Source of the DNA: Intrasporangium oryzae NRRL B-24470
GTDB taxonomy: Bacteria > Actinomycetota > Actinomycetes > Actinomycetales > Dermatophilaceae
NCBI RefSeq assembly: GCF_000576595.1
Contig: NZ_AWSA01000034.1
Location: 1-50,490, forward strand
Direction: 5' to 3'
DNA: 50,490 bases
In this document: piece by piece, positions 8,289-21,089 of the stretch
Position numbering within the stretch: position 1 is the first letter of the stretch
Layout: each line of letters starts with the position of its first letter
Position numbers and translations under genes: made by a program
Notes under the pieces: model-generated
Databases searched by the model: none
Told to the model about the DNA's origin: nothing
What the model saw: only the letters and a program-made list of their open reading frames with translations

Positions 8289-9683
8289 ATGGCGCAGCTG
8301 ACGACCTCGGGACGGGCGCCCGTCCTCACCTTCCTCGGCGGCACGGGAACGGTGACGGGCAGCAAGTTCCTCGTGGACGGCGGTGGGGCCCGGCTCCTCG
8401 TCGACGCGGGCCTCTACCAGGGCGAGCGACGGTGGCGGCGGCTCAACTGGGAGCCGCCGCCCCTCGAGCCAGGCACGATCGACGCGGTCGCGCTCTCCCA
8501 CGCCCACCTCGACCACTGCGGCTATCTGCCCGCGCTCGTCCGCGGGGGCTTCACCGGACCGGTCTTCGCCACCTCGGGCACCGCCCAGCTCGCCGCCATC
8601 GTCCTGCGCGACAGCGCCCACCTCCAGGAGGAGGAGGCGGTCAGCGCCCGGAGCGGCGGGTGGTCGCGCCACGACCCGCCGCTGCCGCTCTACACGGCTG
8701 AGGACGCCGAGCGCGCCATCGCCCTGTTCAGGGCCTGCGCCTACGGCGAGGAGATCGCCGTCGGGGAGGCGTCGGTGCGCTTCGCCCGCGCGGGCCACAT
8801 CCTCGGCTCGGCGAGCACGCTCGTGCGCATCGGCGAGGCGAGCGCCCTCATCTCCGGCGACCTCGGCCGCTCGCGCCACCCGCTCCTGCTCAGCCGGGAC
8901 CGGCCGCCCGCCGCCCGGACGGTCGTCATCGAGTCGACCTACGGTGACCGCCAGCACCCCGACGAGCCGGGCGACCACTCCCTCATGGCCGACGCGATCC
9001 GCCGGACGATCAAGCGGGGCGGGTCCGTCGTCATCCCGGCGTTCGCCGTGGACCGGACGGAGATCGTCCTGCTCGCCCTCGCCGACCTGCAGGAGCGGGG
9101 CGAGATCCCCGACGTGCCCGTGTACGTCGACAGCCCGATGGCCCTCGCGACCCTCGACGTCTACCGCGACCCCGTCCACGAGCAGGAGATCCAGGTCGGG
9201 GCCATCGAGCGGATCACCCGGATCGGCGACCTGCGCACGGCGCACACGGCGGAGGAGTCGATGCGGCTCAACAACCCCGGGCGTCCCTCGATCATCGTGT
9301 CGGCCTCGGGGATGGCGACGGGCGGCCGCGTCGTGCACCACCTCAAGCACCTCCTCCCCCAGGCCCGCAACACCGTCGTCCTCACCGGCTACCAGGCAGC
9401 GGGGACGCGCGGGCGGGCGCTGCAGGACGGCGAGCGCGAGATCAAGATCTCGGGTCGCTACGTCCGCGTCCGGGCGGAGATCGTCAGCGACGACTCGTTC
9501 TCCGTCCATGCCGACGCCGACGAGCTCGTCGCCTGGCTGGACGAGCTCCCCGAACCCCCGGAGAGCGTCTACGTCGTCCACGGGGAGCCCGACGCGGCCG
9601 AGGCGCTCGCGGCCCGGCTGCGGGCCGAGGCCGACTACCCCGTCGTCGTCCCCCGCCTGGGCGAGCGGGTCCTGCTCGACTGA
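8289..9683 (+). CDS. Metallo-beta-lactamase/beta-CASP RNA-processing exonuclease
   Basis: A 464-residue zinc hydrolase of the YSH1/CPSF-type MBL plus beta-CASP family. The metal motif HAHLDHCG is at residues 71-78. Further motifs are the AGHILGS loop, SGDLG, the beta-CASP signature ESTYGDR, SASGMATGGR, and the C-terminal SVHADADEL motif. Such proteins act on RNA, with roles in processing or decay. The ATG is preceded by GAGGAGG. It lies 79 bp after ppdK on the same strand and is probably co-transcribed; PPDK, this nuclease and a P-type ATPase next to DevR/S suggest a stress or dormancy set. Confidence 0.88.
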   Translation: MAQLTTSGRAPVLTFLGGTGTVTGSKFLVDGGGARLLVDAGLYQGERRWRRLNWEPPPLEPGTIDAVALSHAHLDHCGYLPALVRGGFTGPVFATSGTAQLAAIVLRDSAHLQEEEAVSARSGGWSRHDPPLPLYTAEDAERAIALFRACAYGEEIAVGEASVRFARAGHILGSASTLVRIGEASALISGDLGRSRHPLLLSRDRPPAARTVVIESTYGDRQHPDEPGDHSLMADAIRRTIKRGGSVVIPAFAVDRTEIVLLALADLQERGEIPDVPVYVDSPMALATLDVYRDPVHEQEIQVGAIERITRIGDLRTAHTAEESMRLNNPGRPSIIVSASGMATGGRVVHHLKHLLPQARNTVVLTGYQAAGTRGRALQDGEREIKISGRYVRVRAEIVSDDSFSVHADADELVAWLDELPEPPESVYVVHGEPDAAEALAARLRAEADYPVVVPRLGERVLLD

Positions 9684-9707
9684 CAGCGCGTCGACGTCGT
9701 ATGCCGC

Positions 9708-9733
9708 CGGGCCGGCTCGGGCGGGCCGGCCCG
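9708..9733. terminator. GC-rich hairpin between convergent genes
   Basis: A 9-bp perfect stem (CGGGCCGGC/GCCGGCCCG) with an 8-nt loop in the 72-bp gap between the nuclease gene and devR, which converge here. Probably a bidirectional terminator; there is no U-tract. Confidence 0.55.
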
Positions 9734-9755
9734 CGTGCGTTGGGTGAGGGCCGTT

Positions 9756-12966
<3,211 letters not shown>

Positions 12967-12999
12967 GACGGGCAGGGCACGCGACCACACCGGGCGAGG

Positions 13000-13038
13000 C
13001 GACCGGGCCGGGCGGCATACGGCCACCCGGCCCGGTCG
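13000..13038. terminator. Terminator hairpin with GGCATAC in its loop
   Basis: A perfect 13-bp stem (CGACCGGGCCGGG/CCCGGCCCGGTCG) with a 13-nt loop that contains CGGCATACGG, between convergent DUF1918 and hutI genes. Probably a bidirectional terminator. Confidence 0.7.
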
Positions 13039-13050
13039 TCCTGCATCCGG

Positions 13051-14301
13051 TCAGGGCGCGCCGAGGTCGAGCGCTCGCACGATCGGCATGCCGGCACGGT
13101 AGGACAGGTGCAGGTGGCTCGGGCCGTCGATGACGGCGAGCTCGGCCGGCCGGCCGGGCGCGACGCGGCGGTCGAGCCCGAGCGAGCGCGCCGCGACGGC
13201 CGTGGCCGCGTGGAGCGCCTCGGCCGGGGTCAGGTGCATCTCGCCGACCGCGAGCGCGATGACGAAGGGCATCGACGACGAGTAGCACGTGCCCGGGTTG
13301 CAGTCGGAGGCGAGCGCCACGTCGACGCCCGCGTCGATGAGCTGTCGTGCGTGCGGGTAGGGCGACCGCGTCGAGAACTCGACGCCGGGCAGGAGGGTCG
13401 CGACCGTCGTCCCGCGCGCCGCGGCGAGCGCCTCGACGTCGGCATCGAGCAGGAAGGTGCAGTGGTCGACGCTCGCGGCACCGAGCTCGCAGGCCAGGCG
13501 CACCCCGGGGCCCGGGCCCAGCTGGTTGCCGTGGACCCGCAGCTGCAGGCCCGCGCGGCGTCCGGCCTCGAGGATGGCCCGCGCCTCGTCGCCATCGAAC
13601 GCGTGGCCGGAGTGCGGCTCGCAGAAGACGTCGAGGTAGGCCGCGAGGTCGGCTCCGCCGCCCGCCACGACCGCGTCGAGCATCGGGCCGGTGACGAGGT
13701 CGACGTAGCCCGCGCGGTCGGCGGCATACTCCGGCGGCACGACGTGGGCGCCGAGGAAGGTCGTGTGGGGCGTGAACTCCCGGGCGATGCGCAGGGCCCG
13801 GAGCTCGTCCTCGACGGTCAGGCCGTACCCGGTCTTGATCTCGACGGTCGTCGTCCCCAGGGCGCGCATCTCCGCGATCCGTCCGGCGACGAGGGCGCGC
13901 AGCTCGTCGTCGCTCGCCGCGCGGGTGGCCGCGACGGAGACCGCGATGCCGCCACCGTCGTAGGGCGTCCCGGTCATCCGGGCGGCGAACTCGGCCGACC
14001 GGTCCCCGGCGAAGACGAGGTGCGTGTGGGAGTCGACGAAGCCGGGGATGACGGCACGGCCGCCCAGGTCGAGGACCCGGTCGGCGTCCGGGGCCTCGGC
14101 CGCCGCGCCGACCCACTCGATCGTCCCGTCGGTCACGACGACCGCTGCGTCTCGGACGATCCCGAGGAGGCGGTCGCCCGCCTCGCGGTGGGCGTGGGAG
14201 CGGACCGGGTCGTTGGTCGTCAGCTCGCTGATGCCGGTGATCAGGAGGCTCCCGTCATGACGCCTCCGGCTACGTCCCGGCGTCGCGGTCGGTGAGGTCA
14301 T
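13051..14301 (-). CDS. hutI: Imidazolonepropionase
   Basis: Hydrolyses 4-imidazolone-5-propanoate to N-formimino-L-glutamate, the third step of histidine degradation. It is a 416-residue amidohydrolase with the metal motif [10 protein letters not shown], the substrate loop EIKTGYGL, a second metal-binding region ([19 protein letters not shown]), [10 protein letters not shown], and the final aspartate motif ASDCNPGT. Its first codon overlaps the hutF stop (ATGA), so it is the last gene of the M20 hydrolase-hutF-hutI operon. The 3' end faces a strong hairpin. Confidence 0.96.
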   Translation of the reverse strand: MTSPTATPGRSRRRHDGSLLITGISELTTNDPVRSHAHREAGDRLLGIVRDAAVVVTDGTIEWVGAAAEAPDADRVLDLGGRAVIPGFVDSHTHLVFAGDRSAEFAARMTGTPYDGGGIAVSVAATRAASDDELRALVAGRIAEMRALGTTTVEIKTGYGLTVEDELRALRIAREFTPHTTFLGAHVVPPEYAADRAGYVDLVTGPMLDAVVAGGGADLAAYLDVFCEPHSGHAFDGDEARAILEAGRRAGLQLRVHGNQLGPGPGVRLACELGAASVDHCTFLLDADVEALAAARGTTVATLLPGVEFSTRSPYPHARQLIDAGVDVALASDCNPGTCYSSSMPFVIALAVGEMHLTPAEALHAATAVAARSLGLDRRVAPGRPAELAVIDGPSHLHLSYRAGMPIVRALDLGAP

Positions 14302-15632
14302 GACGTCGCCATGGGCAGGACGCGCTCGATCGAGCTGGCGAGGAGACGGCCGACGTCACCGATCCGGTGGTGGCCGTCGGTCACGACGAGCTGTCCGCCG
14401 ACGACGACGTGGGAGACGTCCGAGGCAACGCACGAGTAGATGATCTGGTCGGGCGCCGAGCCGGCCGTGTTGACCGTGTCGGTGCGGATCGTGACGAAGT
14501 CGGCGAGGGCGCCCTTCGACAGGTGGCCGCCGTCGGACCAGCCGAGGGCCCGGTAGCCGTTGAAGGAGGCTGTGAGGAGCAGGTCGTGGGCGCTGAAGCG
14601 GTCGCGCTCGTTGGTGATGAGCCGCTCGTGCATCTCGACGCCGCGCAGCTCCTCGAAGGGGTCGATGACGACGTGCTGGTCGGAGCCGATCGACAGAGGT
14701 GAGCCGGCGTCGTGCAGGGCCCGCGCCGGACCGATGCCGTCGGCGAGGTCGCGCTCGGTCGTCGGGCAGAAGCAGGCGCCGGTGCCGGTGCCGCCGAGCA
14801 GCTCGATGTCGCGGTCGGTCAGGTGGGTCGCGTGGACGCTCGTCAGGTTGGCGCCCAGGGCACCCGCCTCGTCGAGCAGCTCGGTCGGCGTGCACCCGTA
14901 GTACATCTGGCAGGCGAGGTTCTCGCCGTGCTGCTCGGAGAGGTGGACGTGGAGCGGCATGTCGCCGGCGGCGAGGACGACCTTGGGCACGTCCTCGCGC
15001 CGGACGGCCCGCACCGAGTGGATCGCTGCGCCGAGGCGCACCCGGTCGGTCTCGTGGGGACGGGCCGCCATCCGCTCGGCCCAGGCGTCGACGCTGCCGT
15101 CGCTGAAGCGGAGCTGGCCGGGGTGGAGCTCGATGTGGCCGCCGCCGTTGAGCCCGCCCTCGAGGTAGCACGTGTCGAGGAGGGTGAGCCGGATGCCGGC
15201 CTCGTCCGCGGCGTGCCGCAGGGCGAGACCCATCGCGTTGGGGTCGCCGAACCGCTTGCCGCCCGGACGGTGGTGGACGTAGTGGAACTCCCCGACGACC
15301 GTGATCCCGGCGAGGACCATCTCGGAGAAGACGGCCCGCGCCAGCGCGAAGTACGTGTCGGGGTTGAGCTCGGCGGCGACGGCATACATCTGCTCGCGCC
15401 AGCTCCAGAAGTTGCCGCCCCCGCCGTTGACGCGTCCGCGCAGTGCGCGATGGAACGCGTGGCTGTGGGCGTTGGCCATGCCGGGAAGCGTGACGCCGGC
15501 GAGGCGCACGTCCTCCGGCTCGGGGTCGGCCCCGACGAGGACCTCCTTGAGCAGCCCCTCGGACGTGACGAGCCGCACGCGGCGGGCGAAGCCGCCGGTC
15601 AGCCAGGCACTCTCACACCAGTACGCGGTCAT
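14298..15632 (-). CDS. hutF: Formimidoylglutamate deiminase
   Basis: Deiminates N-formimino-L-glutamate to N-formyl-L-glutamate and ammonia, the two-step branch of the histidine pathway. This 444-residue amidohydrolase has [14 protein letters not shown] near 55-68 (metal histidines), HVHLSEQ, the VHATHLTD segment and [17 protein letters not shown]. It overlaps hutI and the upstream M20 hydrolase by four bases each, so all three are coupled. HutF rather than HutG-type formiminoglutamase means a formylglutamate deformylase is needed; no standard HutG is present here. Confidence 0.93.
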   Translation of the reverse strand: MTAYWCESAWLTGGFARRVRLVTSEGLLKEVLVGADPEPEDVRLAGVTLPGMANAHSHAFHRALRGRVNGGGGNFWSWREQMYAVAAELNPDTYFALARAVFSEMVLAGITVVGEFHYVHHRPGGKRFGDPNAMGLALRHAADEAGIRLTLLDTCYLEGGLNGGGHIELHPGQLRFSDGSVDAWAERMAARPHETDRVRLGAAIHSVRAVRREDVPKVVLAAGDMPLHVHLSEQHGENLACQMYYGCTPTELLDEAGALGANLTSVHATHLTDRDIELLGGTGTGACFCPTTERDLADGIGPARALHDAGSPLSIGSDQHVVIDPFEELRGVEMHERLITNERDRFSAHDLLLTASFNGYRALGWSDGGHLSKGALADFVTIRTDTVNTAGSAPDQIIYSCVASDVSHVVVGGQLVVTDGHHRIGDVGRLLASSIERVLPMATS

Positions 15633-16894
15633 CGTCCATCACTCATCGGGGTCGTGGTCCTTCCGTTGCACAGCTCGGTGACGACAGCGGTCAGGGCGTC
15701 GACGCCCGCGTGGCAGTCCTCCGCGCGGGCCGACTCGGCCGGCGAGTGGGACACGCCGGTCGGGTTGCGCACGAAGAGCATGGCGGACGGGACCCCGTGC
15801 GTGGCGAGGATCCCGGCATCGTGCCCGGCGCCCGTCCCGAGGAGCGGGGCCCCCGGCAGTATGCCGCTCAGCCGGCTCACGAGCGACGGGTCGAACCGTG
15901 TCGTCGGGGTCCACGACTCCTCCGTCGTGCCCGCACCGAGCGCGGCCGCGTCGGCGCTGACGCCTGCCACCGTGGCGCGGACGGCGTCCTCGTCGGCGCC
16001 ACGGGCATCGAGCCAGGCGGTCACGTGGCTCGGGATGGCGTTGACGCCGCCCGGCTCGACGAGCACCTTGCCCACGGTGGCGACGCAACCGAGCCCGGCG
16101 GCATACGACCTCGCCGACTGGACGACAGACGCGAGCCCGAGCATGGCGTCGTGGCGGTCCTCGAGACGGGTCGTGCCGGCGTGGTTGGCCTCACCGGGGA
16201 TGTCGATGCGCCAGCGGCCGTGCGGCCAGATGTCGGTGCCGATCGCGACGGCCCGGGCCGGGTCGGTGAGGTCGTCGGAGCCGTCGGGGGCGAGCGCGAG
16301 CGCCTTGCCCTGCTCCACGTGGAGCTCGACGAAGCAGCCGACGCGGGAGAGCGTCTCGGGGTCGGGGCCCATCGTCGCCGGGTCGCGGCCGGCGGAGCGC
16401 CACGCCTGCGCCATCGACACGCCGTCGGCGTCGGTGAGCGAGCGGGCCCGGTCGGCCGTGAGCACGCCGGTGATGATCCTCGAGCCGGCACAGGCGACGC
16501 CGAACCGGGCGCCCTCCTCGTCGACGAAGTTCACGACGCCGAGGGGCACGTGCGGCGTGACGCCCGCGGCTCGGAGCGCGTCGACCGTCGCGAGGGCGCT
16601 GACGACGCCGAGCGGGCCGTCGAAGGCGCCGCCGTCGGGCACCGAGTCGAGGTGCGAGCCGATGACCACACCGGGCGTCGTGTCGGGGTCGCCCCACCAG
16701 GCCCACTGGTTGCCGGCCCGGTCCTCGACCACCTCGAGGTCACGTGCCGCGCACTCGCCGACGAACCACTCACGCAGGTCGTGGTCGGTGCGGGTCCACG
16801 CGTGACGCCGGTAACCGCCCGTCTGCCCGGACCGCCCGATCGGCTCGAGGTCCGACCACATCCGGTCGAAGCTGCGTCCCACTGACGTCACCAC
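15629..16894 (-). CDS. M20-family amidohydrolase (allantoate/N-carbamoyl amino acid hydrolase-like) in hut operon
   Basis: A 421-residue binuclear metal hydrolase. Metal-site motifs GSHLDSVPDGG, the bridging region FDGPLGV, the acid NFVDEEGARFG, ELHVEQG and a C-terminal GAGHDAG segment match the allantoate amidohydrolase/N-carbamoyl-L-amino-acid hydrolase branch. It heads the hut operon. In that position it could remove the formyl group of N-formylglutamate, replacing HutG; this is inference, and family names such as allantoate amidohydrolase may mislead. I used the GTG at 16894; a second GTG follows at once. The 22-bp gap to divergent ybaK must hold both promoters. Confidence 0.8.
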   Translation of the reverse strand: MVTSVGRSFDRMWSDLEPIGRSGQTGGYRRHAWTRTDHDLREWFVGECAARDLEVVEDRAGNQWAWWGDPDTTPGVVIGSHLDSVPDGGAFDGPLGVVSALATVDALRAAGVTPHVPLGVVNFVDEEGARFGVACAGSRIITGVLTADRARSLTDADGVSMAQAWRSAGRDPATMGPDPETLSRVGCFVELHVEQGKALALAPDGSDDLTDPARAVAIGTDIWPHGRWRIDIPGEANHAGTTRLEDRHDAMLGLASVVQSARSYAAGLGCVATVGKVLVEPGGVNAIPSHVTAWLDARGADEDAVRATVAGVSADAAALGAGTTEESWTPTTRFDPSLVSRLSGILPGAPLLGTGAGHDAGILATHGVPSAMLFVRNPTGVSHSPAESARAEDCHAGVDALTAVVTELCNGRTTTPMSDGR

Positions 16895-16916
16895 TCTCCA
16901 AAACTAGGCTGCTTGC

Positions 16917-17480
16917 ATGACCGACAAGCGCAACGACCCCGAACGGTTTGCCGAGGGTGCCGCCGAGGACGCCGCCGAGCCGGCCCACGAGGCCCGTGAC
17001 GAGCCGACGACCCCCGCGATCGAGGCCGTCCGGGCCGCCGGCATCGAGCACACCGTGACCCGGCACGGCCGGGTCGGGAGCCTCGCCGAGGCCGCAGCGA
17101 TCCGCGGCATCGAGCCGCGCGACCTCATCAAGACCCTCGTCGTGCGCCGCACCGAGGACGACCACGTGTTCGTGCTCGTCCCCGGCGACCGGACCTTCTC
17201 GTGGGCCAAGGTGCGCGCCCTGCTCGGGACCAACCGGATCTCGATGCCCGACGCCGAGGCGGCCCTGGCCGTGACCGGGTACGAACGAGGCACGATCACC
17301 CCGTTCGGCTCGCGCACCGCCCTGCCCGTCATCGCCGACAGCCATCTCGTCGGACGCCGCATCTCGATCGGCGGCGGCGCGCACGGCGTCGGCCTGACGG
17401 TGGCCGGTGACGACGTCATCCGCCTCTTCGACGCGACCGTGGCCGACATCTCCGACGAGGAGACCCGCCCGGCCCCCTGA
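16917..17480 (+). CDS. YbaK/EbsC-family aminoacyl-tRNA deacylase
   Basis: A 187-residue protein. After a charged tail of about 35 residues comes the YbaK/ProX-type domain: VTRHGRVGSLAEAAAIRG, RDLIKTLVVR with the conserved Lys, and the glycine-rich GGGAHGVGLTV. Relatives hydrolyse mischarged Cys- or Ala-tRNA(Pro). No Shine-Dalgarno is present; TAGGCT (16905-16910) ends six bases before the ATG, typical of a leaderless promoter. It is divergent from the hut operon and convergent with hutU, so it looks like a bystander inside the hut cluster. Confidence 0.85.
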   Translation: MTDKRNDPERFAEGAAEDAAEPAHEARDEPTTPAIEAVRAAGIEHTVTRHGRVGSLAEAAAIRGIEPRDLIKTLVVRRTEDDHVFVLVPGDRTFSWAKVRALLGTNRISMPDAEAALAVTGYERGTITPFGSRTALPVIADSHLVGRRISIGGGAHGVGLTVAGDDVIRLFDATVADISDEETRPAP

Positions 17481-17485
17481 CCGCA

Positions 17486-17545
17486 CCCGCCGGTTCGATG
17501 TGTTCCGCGGTCGCCGGTGACCGCGGAACACATCGAACCGGCGGG
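17486..17545. terminator. TCGATGTGT-type intergenic hairpin, copy 1
   Basis: A 60-nt inverted repeat with perfect 27-bp arms (17486-17512 and 17519-17545) and a six-base loop. The stem contains TTCGATGTGTTCCGCGG and its complement. It fills the gap between convergent ybaK and hutU, so it probably terminates both. It belongs to a four-member family in this window and is followed at once by CGGCATACGG. Confidence 0.8.
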
Positions 17546-17558
17546 ACGGCATACGGGC

Positions 17559-19214
17559 TCAGGACTCCTGCATCGGGATCCGGACGCCCCGCTCGTGCGC
17601 GACCCGGTCGGCGATGTCGTAGCCGGCGTCGACGTGCCGGATGACACCCATGCCCGGGTCGTTCGTGAGCACGCGGGCGAGCTTCTGGGCCGCGAGGGGC
17701 GTGCCGTCGGCGAGCGAGACCTGCCCGGCGTGGAGGCTGCGGCCGATGCCGACGCCGCCGCCGTGGTGGATCGACACCCACGACGCGCCGGAGGCGGTGT
17801 TGACAAGAGCGTTGAGCAGCGGCCAGTCGGCGATCGCGTCGGAGCCGTCGGCCATGGCCTCGGTCTCGCGGTACGGCGAGGCCACGGAGCCCGAGTCGAG
17901 GTGGTCGCGGCCGATGACGATCGGCGCGGAGATCTCCCCCGAGGCGACCATGTCGTTGAACTTCAGGCCGGCCTTGTCGCGCTCGCCGTAGCCGAGCCAG
18001 CAGATGCGGGCGGGAAGGCCCTGGAAGGCGATCCGGTCCTGGGCGCCACGGATCCACTTGTGGAGGCGGTCGTTGTCGGGGAAGAGGTCGAGCACGGCCC
18101 GGTCGGTCGCGGCGATGTCCTTCGGGTCGCCCGAGAGCGCGGCCCAGCGGAACGGGCCCTTCCCCTCGCAGAAGAGCGGACGGATGTAGGCCGGCACGAA
18201 CCCGGGGAACTCGAACGCCCGCTCGTAGCCACCGAGACGGGCCTCGTCGCGGATCGAGTTGCCGTAGTCGAAGACCTCGGCGCCGCCGTCCTGGAACTCG
18301 ACCATGGCCTGGACGTGCCGGGCCATCGACTCGCGGGCCCGGTCGGTGAACTCCTCGGGCTTCTTCTCGGCCAGCTCGTGCCAGTCCTCGAGCGCTACGC
18401 CGATCGGAAGGTAGGACAGCGGGTCGTGGGCCGAGGTCTGGTCGGTGACGATGTCGATCGGGACCCCGCGGCGGAGCAGCTCGGGGAAGACCTCGGCGGC
18501 GTTGCCGACGACGCCGACGGACCAGCCGCGGCGCTCCTCCTTGGCCCGGACGGCCTTGTCGATGGCGTCGTCGAGGTTGTCGGCGACCTCGTCGAGGTAG
18601 CGGTGCTCGACGCGGCGATGGAGGCGGGCCGGGTCGACGTCGACGATGAGGCAGGCACCGTCGTTCATCGTCACGGCGAGCGGCTGGGCGCCGCCCATGC
18701 CGCCGCAGCCGCCCGTCAGGGTGAGCGTCCCGGCCAGCGTGCCGTTGAAACGCTTCTCGGCGACGGCGGCGAACGTCTCGTAGGTGCCCTGGACGATGCC
18801 CTGGGTGCCGATGTAGATCCACGAGCCGGCCGTCATCTGGCCGTACATCGTCAGGCCGAGGTGCTCGAGGCGGCGGAACTCCGGCCACGTCGCCCAGTCG
18901 CCGACGAGGTTGGAGTTGGCGATGAGGACGCGGGGGGCCCACTCGTGCGTCTGGAAGACGCCCACGGGGCGGCCGCTCTGCACGAGCATCGTCTCGTCCT
19001 GCTTGAGCGTCGTCAGGGTGCGGACCATCGCGTCGAACGACTTCCAGTCGCGGGCCGCCCGCCCGGTGCCGCCGTAGACGACGAGGTCGTCGGGTCGCTC
19101 GGCGTTCTCGGGGTCGAGGTTGTTCATGAGCATGCGCAGCGGGGCCTCGGTGGCCCAGGACTGTGCGGTGAGCTGGGTGCCGCGCGGGGCGCGGACGGGA
19201 CGTGCACCTTCCAT
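17559..19214 (-). CDS. hutU: Urocanate hydratase
   Basis: Converts urocanate to 4-imidazolone-5-propanoate using NAD+ as a prosthetic group, the second histidine-degradation step. The 551-residue protein has the usual family length and motifs: [40 protein letters not shown], the NAD-binding [15 protein letters not shown], and [11 protein letters not shown] near the C-terminus. The ATG has AAGGAG upstream. It lies downstream of hutH on the same strand, but a hairpin occupies the 170-bp gap, so it may have its own promoter. Confidence 0.97.
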   Translation of the reverse strand: MEGARPVRAPRGTQLTAQSWATEAPLRMLMNNLDPENAERPDDLVVYGGTGRAARDWKSFDAMVRTLTTLKQDETMLVQSGRPVGVFQTHEWAPRVLIANSNLVGDWATWPEFRRLEHLGLTMYGQMTAGSWIYIGTQGIVQGTYETFAAVAEKRFNGTLAGTLTLTGGCGGMGGAQPLAVTMNDGACLIVDVDPARLHRRVEHRYLDEVADNLDDAIDKAVRAKEERRGWSVGVVGNAAEVFPELLRRGVPIDIVTDQTSAHDPLSYLPIGVALEDWHELAEKKPEEFTDRARESMARHVQAMVEFQDGGAEVFDYGNSIRDEARLGGYERAFEFPGFVPAYIRPLFCEGKGPFRWAALSGDPKDIAATDRAVLDLFPDNDRLHKWIRGAQDRIAFQGLPARICWLGYGERDKAGLKFNDMVASGEISAPIVIGRDHLDSGSVASPYRETEAMADGSDAIADWPLLNALVNTASGASWVSIHHGGGVGIGRSLHAGQVSLADGTPLAAQKLARVLTNDPGMGVIRHVDAGYDIADRVAHERGVRIPMQES

Positions 19215-19240
19215 GTCACTCTCCTTCGAGCGATTGAGTT

Positions 19241-19251
19241 CGTATGCCGCT
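19241..19251 (-). repeat. Dispersed 11-mer AGCGGCATACG
   Basis: Exact copy on the minus strand in the 5' region of hutU, 26 bp before its start codon. Confidence 0.7.
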
Positions 19252-19300
19252 GGGCGGGCTTCTCGTGCCACCTCGCCCCGCTCCTCCCGCCCTCCCCCTC

Positions 19301-19362
19301 CACCCCCGGTTCGATGTATTGCCGCGCGCCCTGGCCCGCGCTGATACATCGAATCGGGGTGG
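19301..19362. terminator. TCGATGTAT-type intergenic hairpin, copy 2
   Basis: An inverted repeat with stem CCGGTTCGATGTAT/ATACATCGAATCGG (one G-T pair), extended by C-rich and G-rich flanks. The centre GCCGCGCGCCCTGG is shared with copy 3. It begins 22 bp beyond the hutH stop, so it should terminate hutH before hutU. Confidence 0.75.
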
Positions 19363-19384
19363 TGGTGGGTGGGTTGGGGGTTGA

Positions 19385-20929
19385 TCAGTTGAGGGGGCCG
19401 GTGACGGATTCGGCTGCCGCGAGCGCCCGGCCGGACCGGACCAGCTCGACGGCGTGCTCGATCTCGGGGGCGAGGAACCGGTCGGTCCCGGCGCCGGGCA
19501 CGGTCTCGCGCAGGGCGGCGATGACCGCGGCCGTCGCCGGTGCCGGCTCGAGCGGGGCCCGCAGCTCGATGCCGCGGGCCGCCGTCAGCAGCTCGATGGC
19601 GAGGACGCGGGTGAGGCCGTCGACGGACCGGCGGAGCTTGCGCGCCCCGGACCAGCCCATCGAGACGTGGTCCTCCTGCATCGCCGAGCTCGGGATCGAG
19701 TCGACGCTGGCCGGGACGGCGAGGCGCTTCATCTCGGAGACGATCGCGGCCTGGGTGTACTGGGCGATCATGTGGCCGCTGTCGACACCGGGGTCGTCGG
19801 CGAGGAACGCGGGCAGGCCGTGGTTGCGGGCCGTGTCGAGGAACCGGTCGGTCCGGCGCTCGGCCATCGAGGCGACGTCGGCGGCGACGATCGCGAGGAA
19901 GTCGAGGACGTAGGCGACCGGAGCACCGTGGAAGTTGCCGTTGGACTCGACCCGACCGTCGGGCGTGACGACCGGGTTGTCTACGGCGGACGCGAGCTCC
20001 CAGCCGGCGACGCGCGCGGCGTGGTCGACTGTGTCGCGGGCACCGCCGGCGACCTGCGGGGCGCACCGGAGCGAGTAGGCGTCCTGGACCCGGGTGCAGT
20101 CGTCGGTCAGGTGCGAGGCCCGGATCGGCGAGCCGGCCATGACGGCCGTGATGTTGGCGGCCGAGGCGGCCTGGCCGGGCTGGGGGCGCAGCGCGTGCAG
20201 GTCGGGCGCGAACACACTGTCGGAGCCGAGCAGGCCCTCGACGCTCATCGCCGCGGTGACGTCGGCGACCTTGAGCAGGGCGCGCAGGTCGGTGATGGCG
20301 AGGGCGAGCATGCCGAGCATGCCGTCCGTGCCGTTGATGAGGGCGAGGCCCTCCTTCTCGCGCAGGGCGACCGGCTCGATCCCGTTGTCGCGCAGGGCTG
20401 TCGCCGCGTCGGTGAGGGTGCCGTCGGCGAGGCGGACCGGCCCCTCGCCCATGACCGCGAGAGCGCAGTGCGAGAGCGGGGCGAGGTCGCCGGAGCAGCC
20501 GAGCGAGCCGTACTCGTGCACGACCGGGGTGATCCCGGCACTCAGCACGGCGGCATACGCCCGGGCCGTCTCGAGGCGCACGCCGGTGCGGCCGGTCGCG
20601 AGGGTCGAGAGGCGCAGGAGCATGAGGGCCCGGACGACCTCGCGCTCCACCTCGGGGCCGCTGCCCGCGGCGTGGGAGCGCACGAGCGAGCGCTGGAGCT
20701 GGGCGCGCAGGTCGGTCGGGATGTGGCGCGTCGCGAGGGCACCGAACCCGGTGGAGACGCCGTAGTGCGGGACCGTGTCGTCGGCGAGGTCCTCGACGAC
20801 CTTGCGACTGCGGGCGATCTCGGCCTCGGCGTCGGCGGACAGGACGACGGGTGCGTCGTGGCGGGCGACGGCGACGACGTCCTCGATGGAGAGGGGGCCG
20901 CGGCCGACGGTGACGGTGGATCGGGTCAT
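19385..20929 (-). CDS. hutH: Histidine ammonia-lyase
   Basis: Deaminates L-histidine to urocanate, the first step of the pathway. The 514-residue chain has [10 protein letters not shown] (catalytic Tyr near 56), the MIO-forming segment [14 protein letters not shown] with the triad C145-S146-G147 instead of the usual Ala-Ser-Gly, and the conserved C-terminal region [10 protein letters not shown] as [11 protein letters not shown]. Cys at the first MIO position is a recognised family variant. It is divergent from an IclR regulator whose likely operator is at 20984-20999, and is followed by hairpin copy 2. Confidence 0.96.
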   Translation of the reverse strand: MTRSTVTVGRGPLSIEDVVAVARHDAPVVLSADAEAEIARSRKVVEDLADDTVPHYGVSTGFGALATRHIPTDLRAQLQRSLVRSHAAGSGPEVEREVVRALMLLRLSTLATGRTGVRLETARAYAAVLSAGITPVVHEYGSLGCSGDLAPLSHCALAVMGEGPVRLADGTLTDAATALRDNGIEPVALREKEGLALINGTDGMLGMLALAITDLRALLKVADVTAAMSVEGLLGSDSVFAPDLHALRPQPGQAASAANITAVMAGSPIRASHLTDDCTRVQDAYSLRCAPQVAGGARDTVDHAARVAGWELASAVDNPVVTPDGRVESNGNFHGAPVAYVLDFLAIVAADVASMAERRTDRFLDTARNHGLPAFLADDPGVDSGHMIAQYTQAAIVSEMKRLAVPASVDSIPSSAMQEDHVSMGWSGARKLRRSVDGLTRVLAIELLTAARGIELRAPLEPAPATAAVIAALRETVPGAGTDRFLAPEIEHAVELVRSGRALAAAESVTGPLN

Positions 20930-20983
20930 GACTCAATGGAAAGCCCTCCGACCCCCTGCGCGAACCCCGTGGAGAGGAGTAAC

Positions 20984-20999
20984 GTCTCAGATGCGAGAC
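20984..20999. promoter_or_regulatory. Candidate IclR-type operator in the hutH promoter
   Basis: GTCTCAGATGCGAGAC, a 16-bp inverted repeat (arms GTCTC/GAGAC) in the 160-bp divergent gap between hutH and the IclR gene, 55 bp from the hutH start. Size and place suit an autoregulated IclR site. Confidence 0.5.
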
Positions 21000-21089
21000 A
21001 TTCGAGCGGGCCTGTCGGCACGCGCTCCGCACCCCTACCATCGAGACAGACGAAGGCGTCCCACCGGACGCCGCCGGAAGGACAGGACC

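Noticed and set aside
5318-8365. A 1015-codon open frame antisense to ppdK
   Set aside because: It mirrors the codon structure of a certain gene in a very GC-rich region; its translation is Arg/Glu/Asp-rich with no family pattern.
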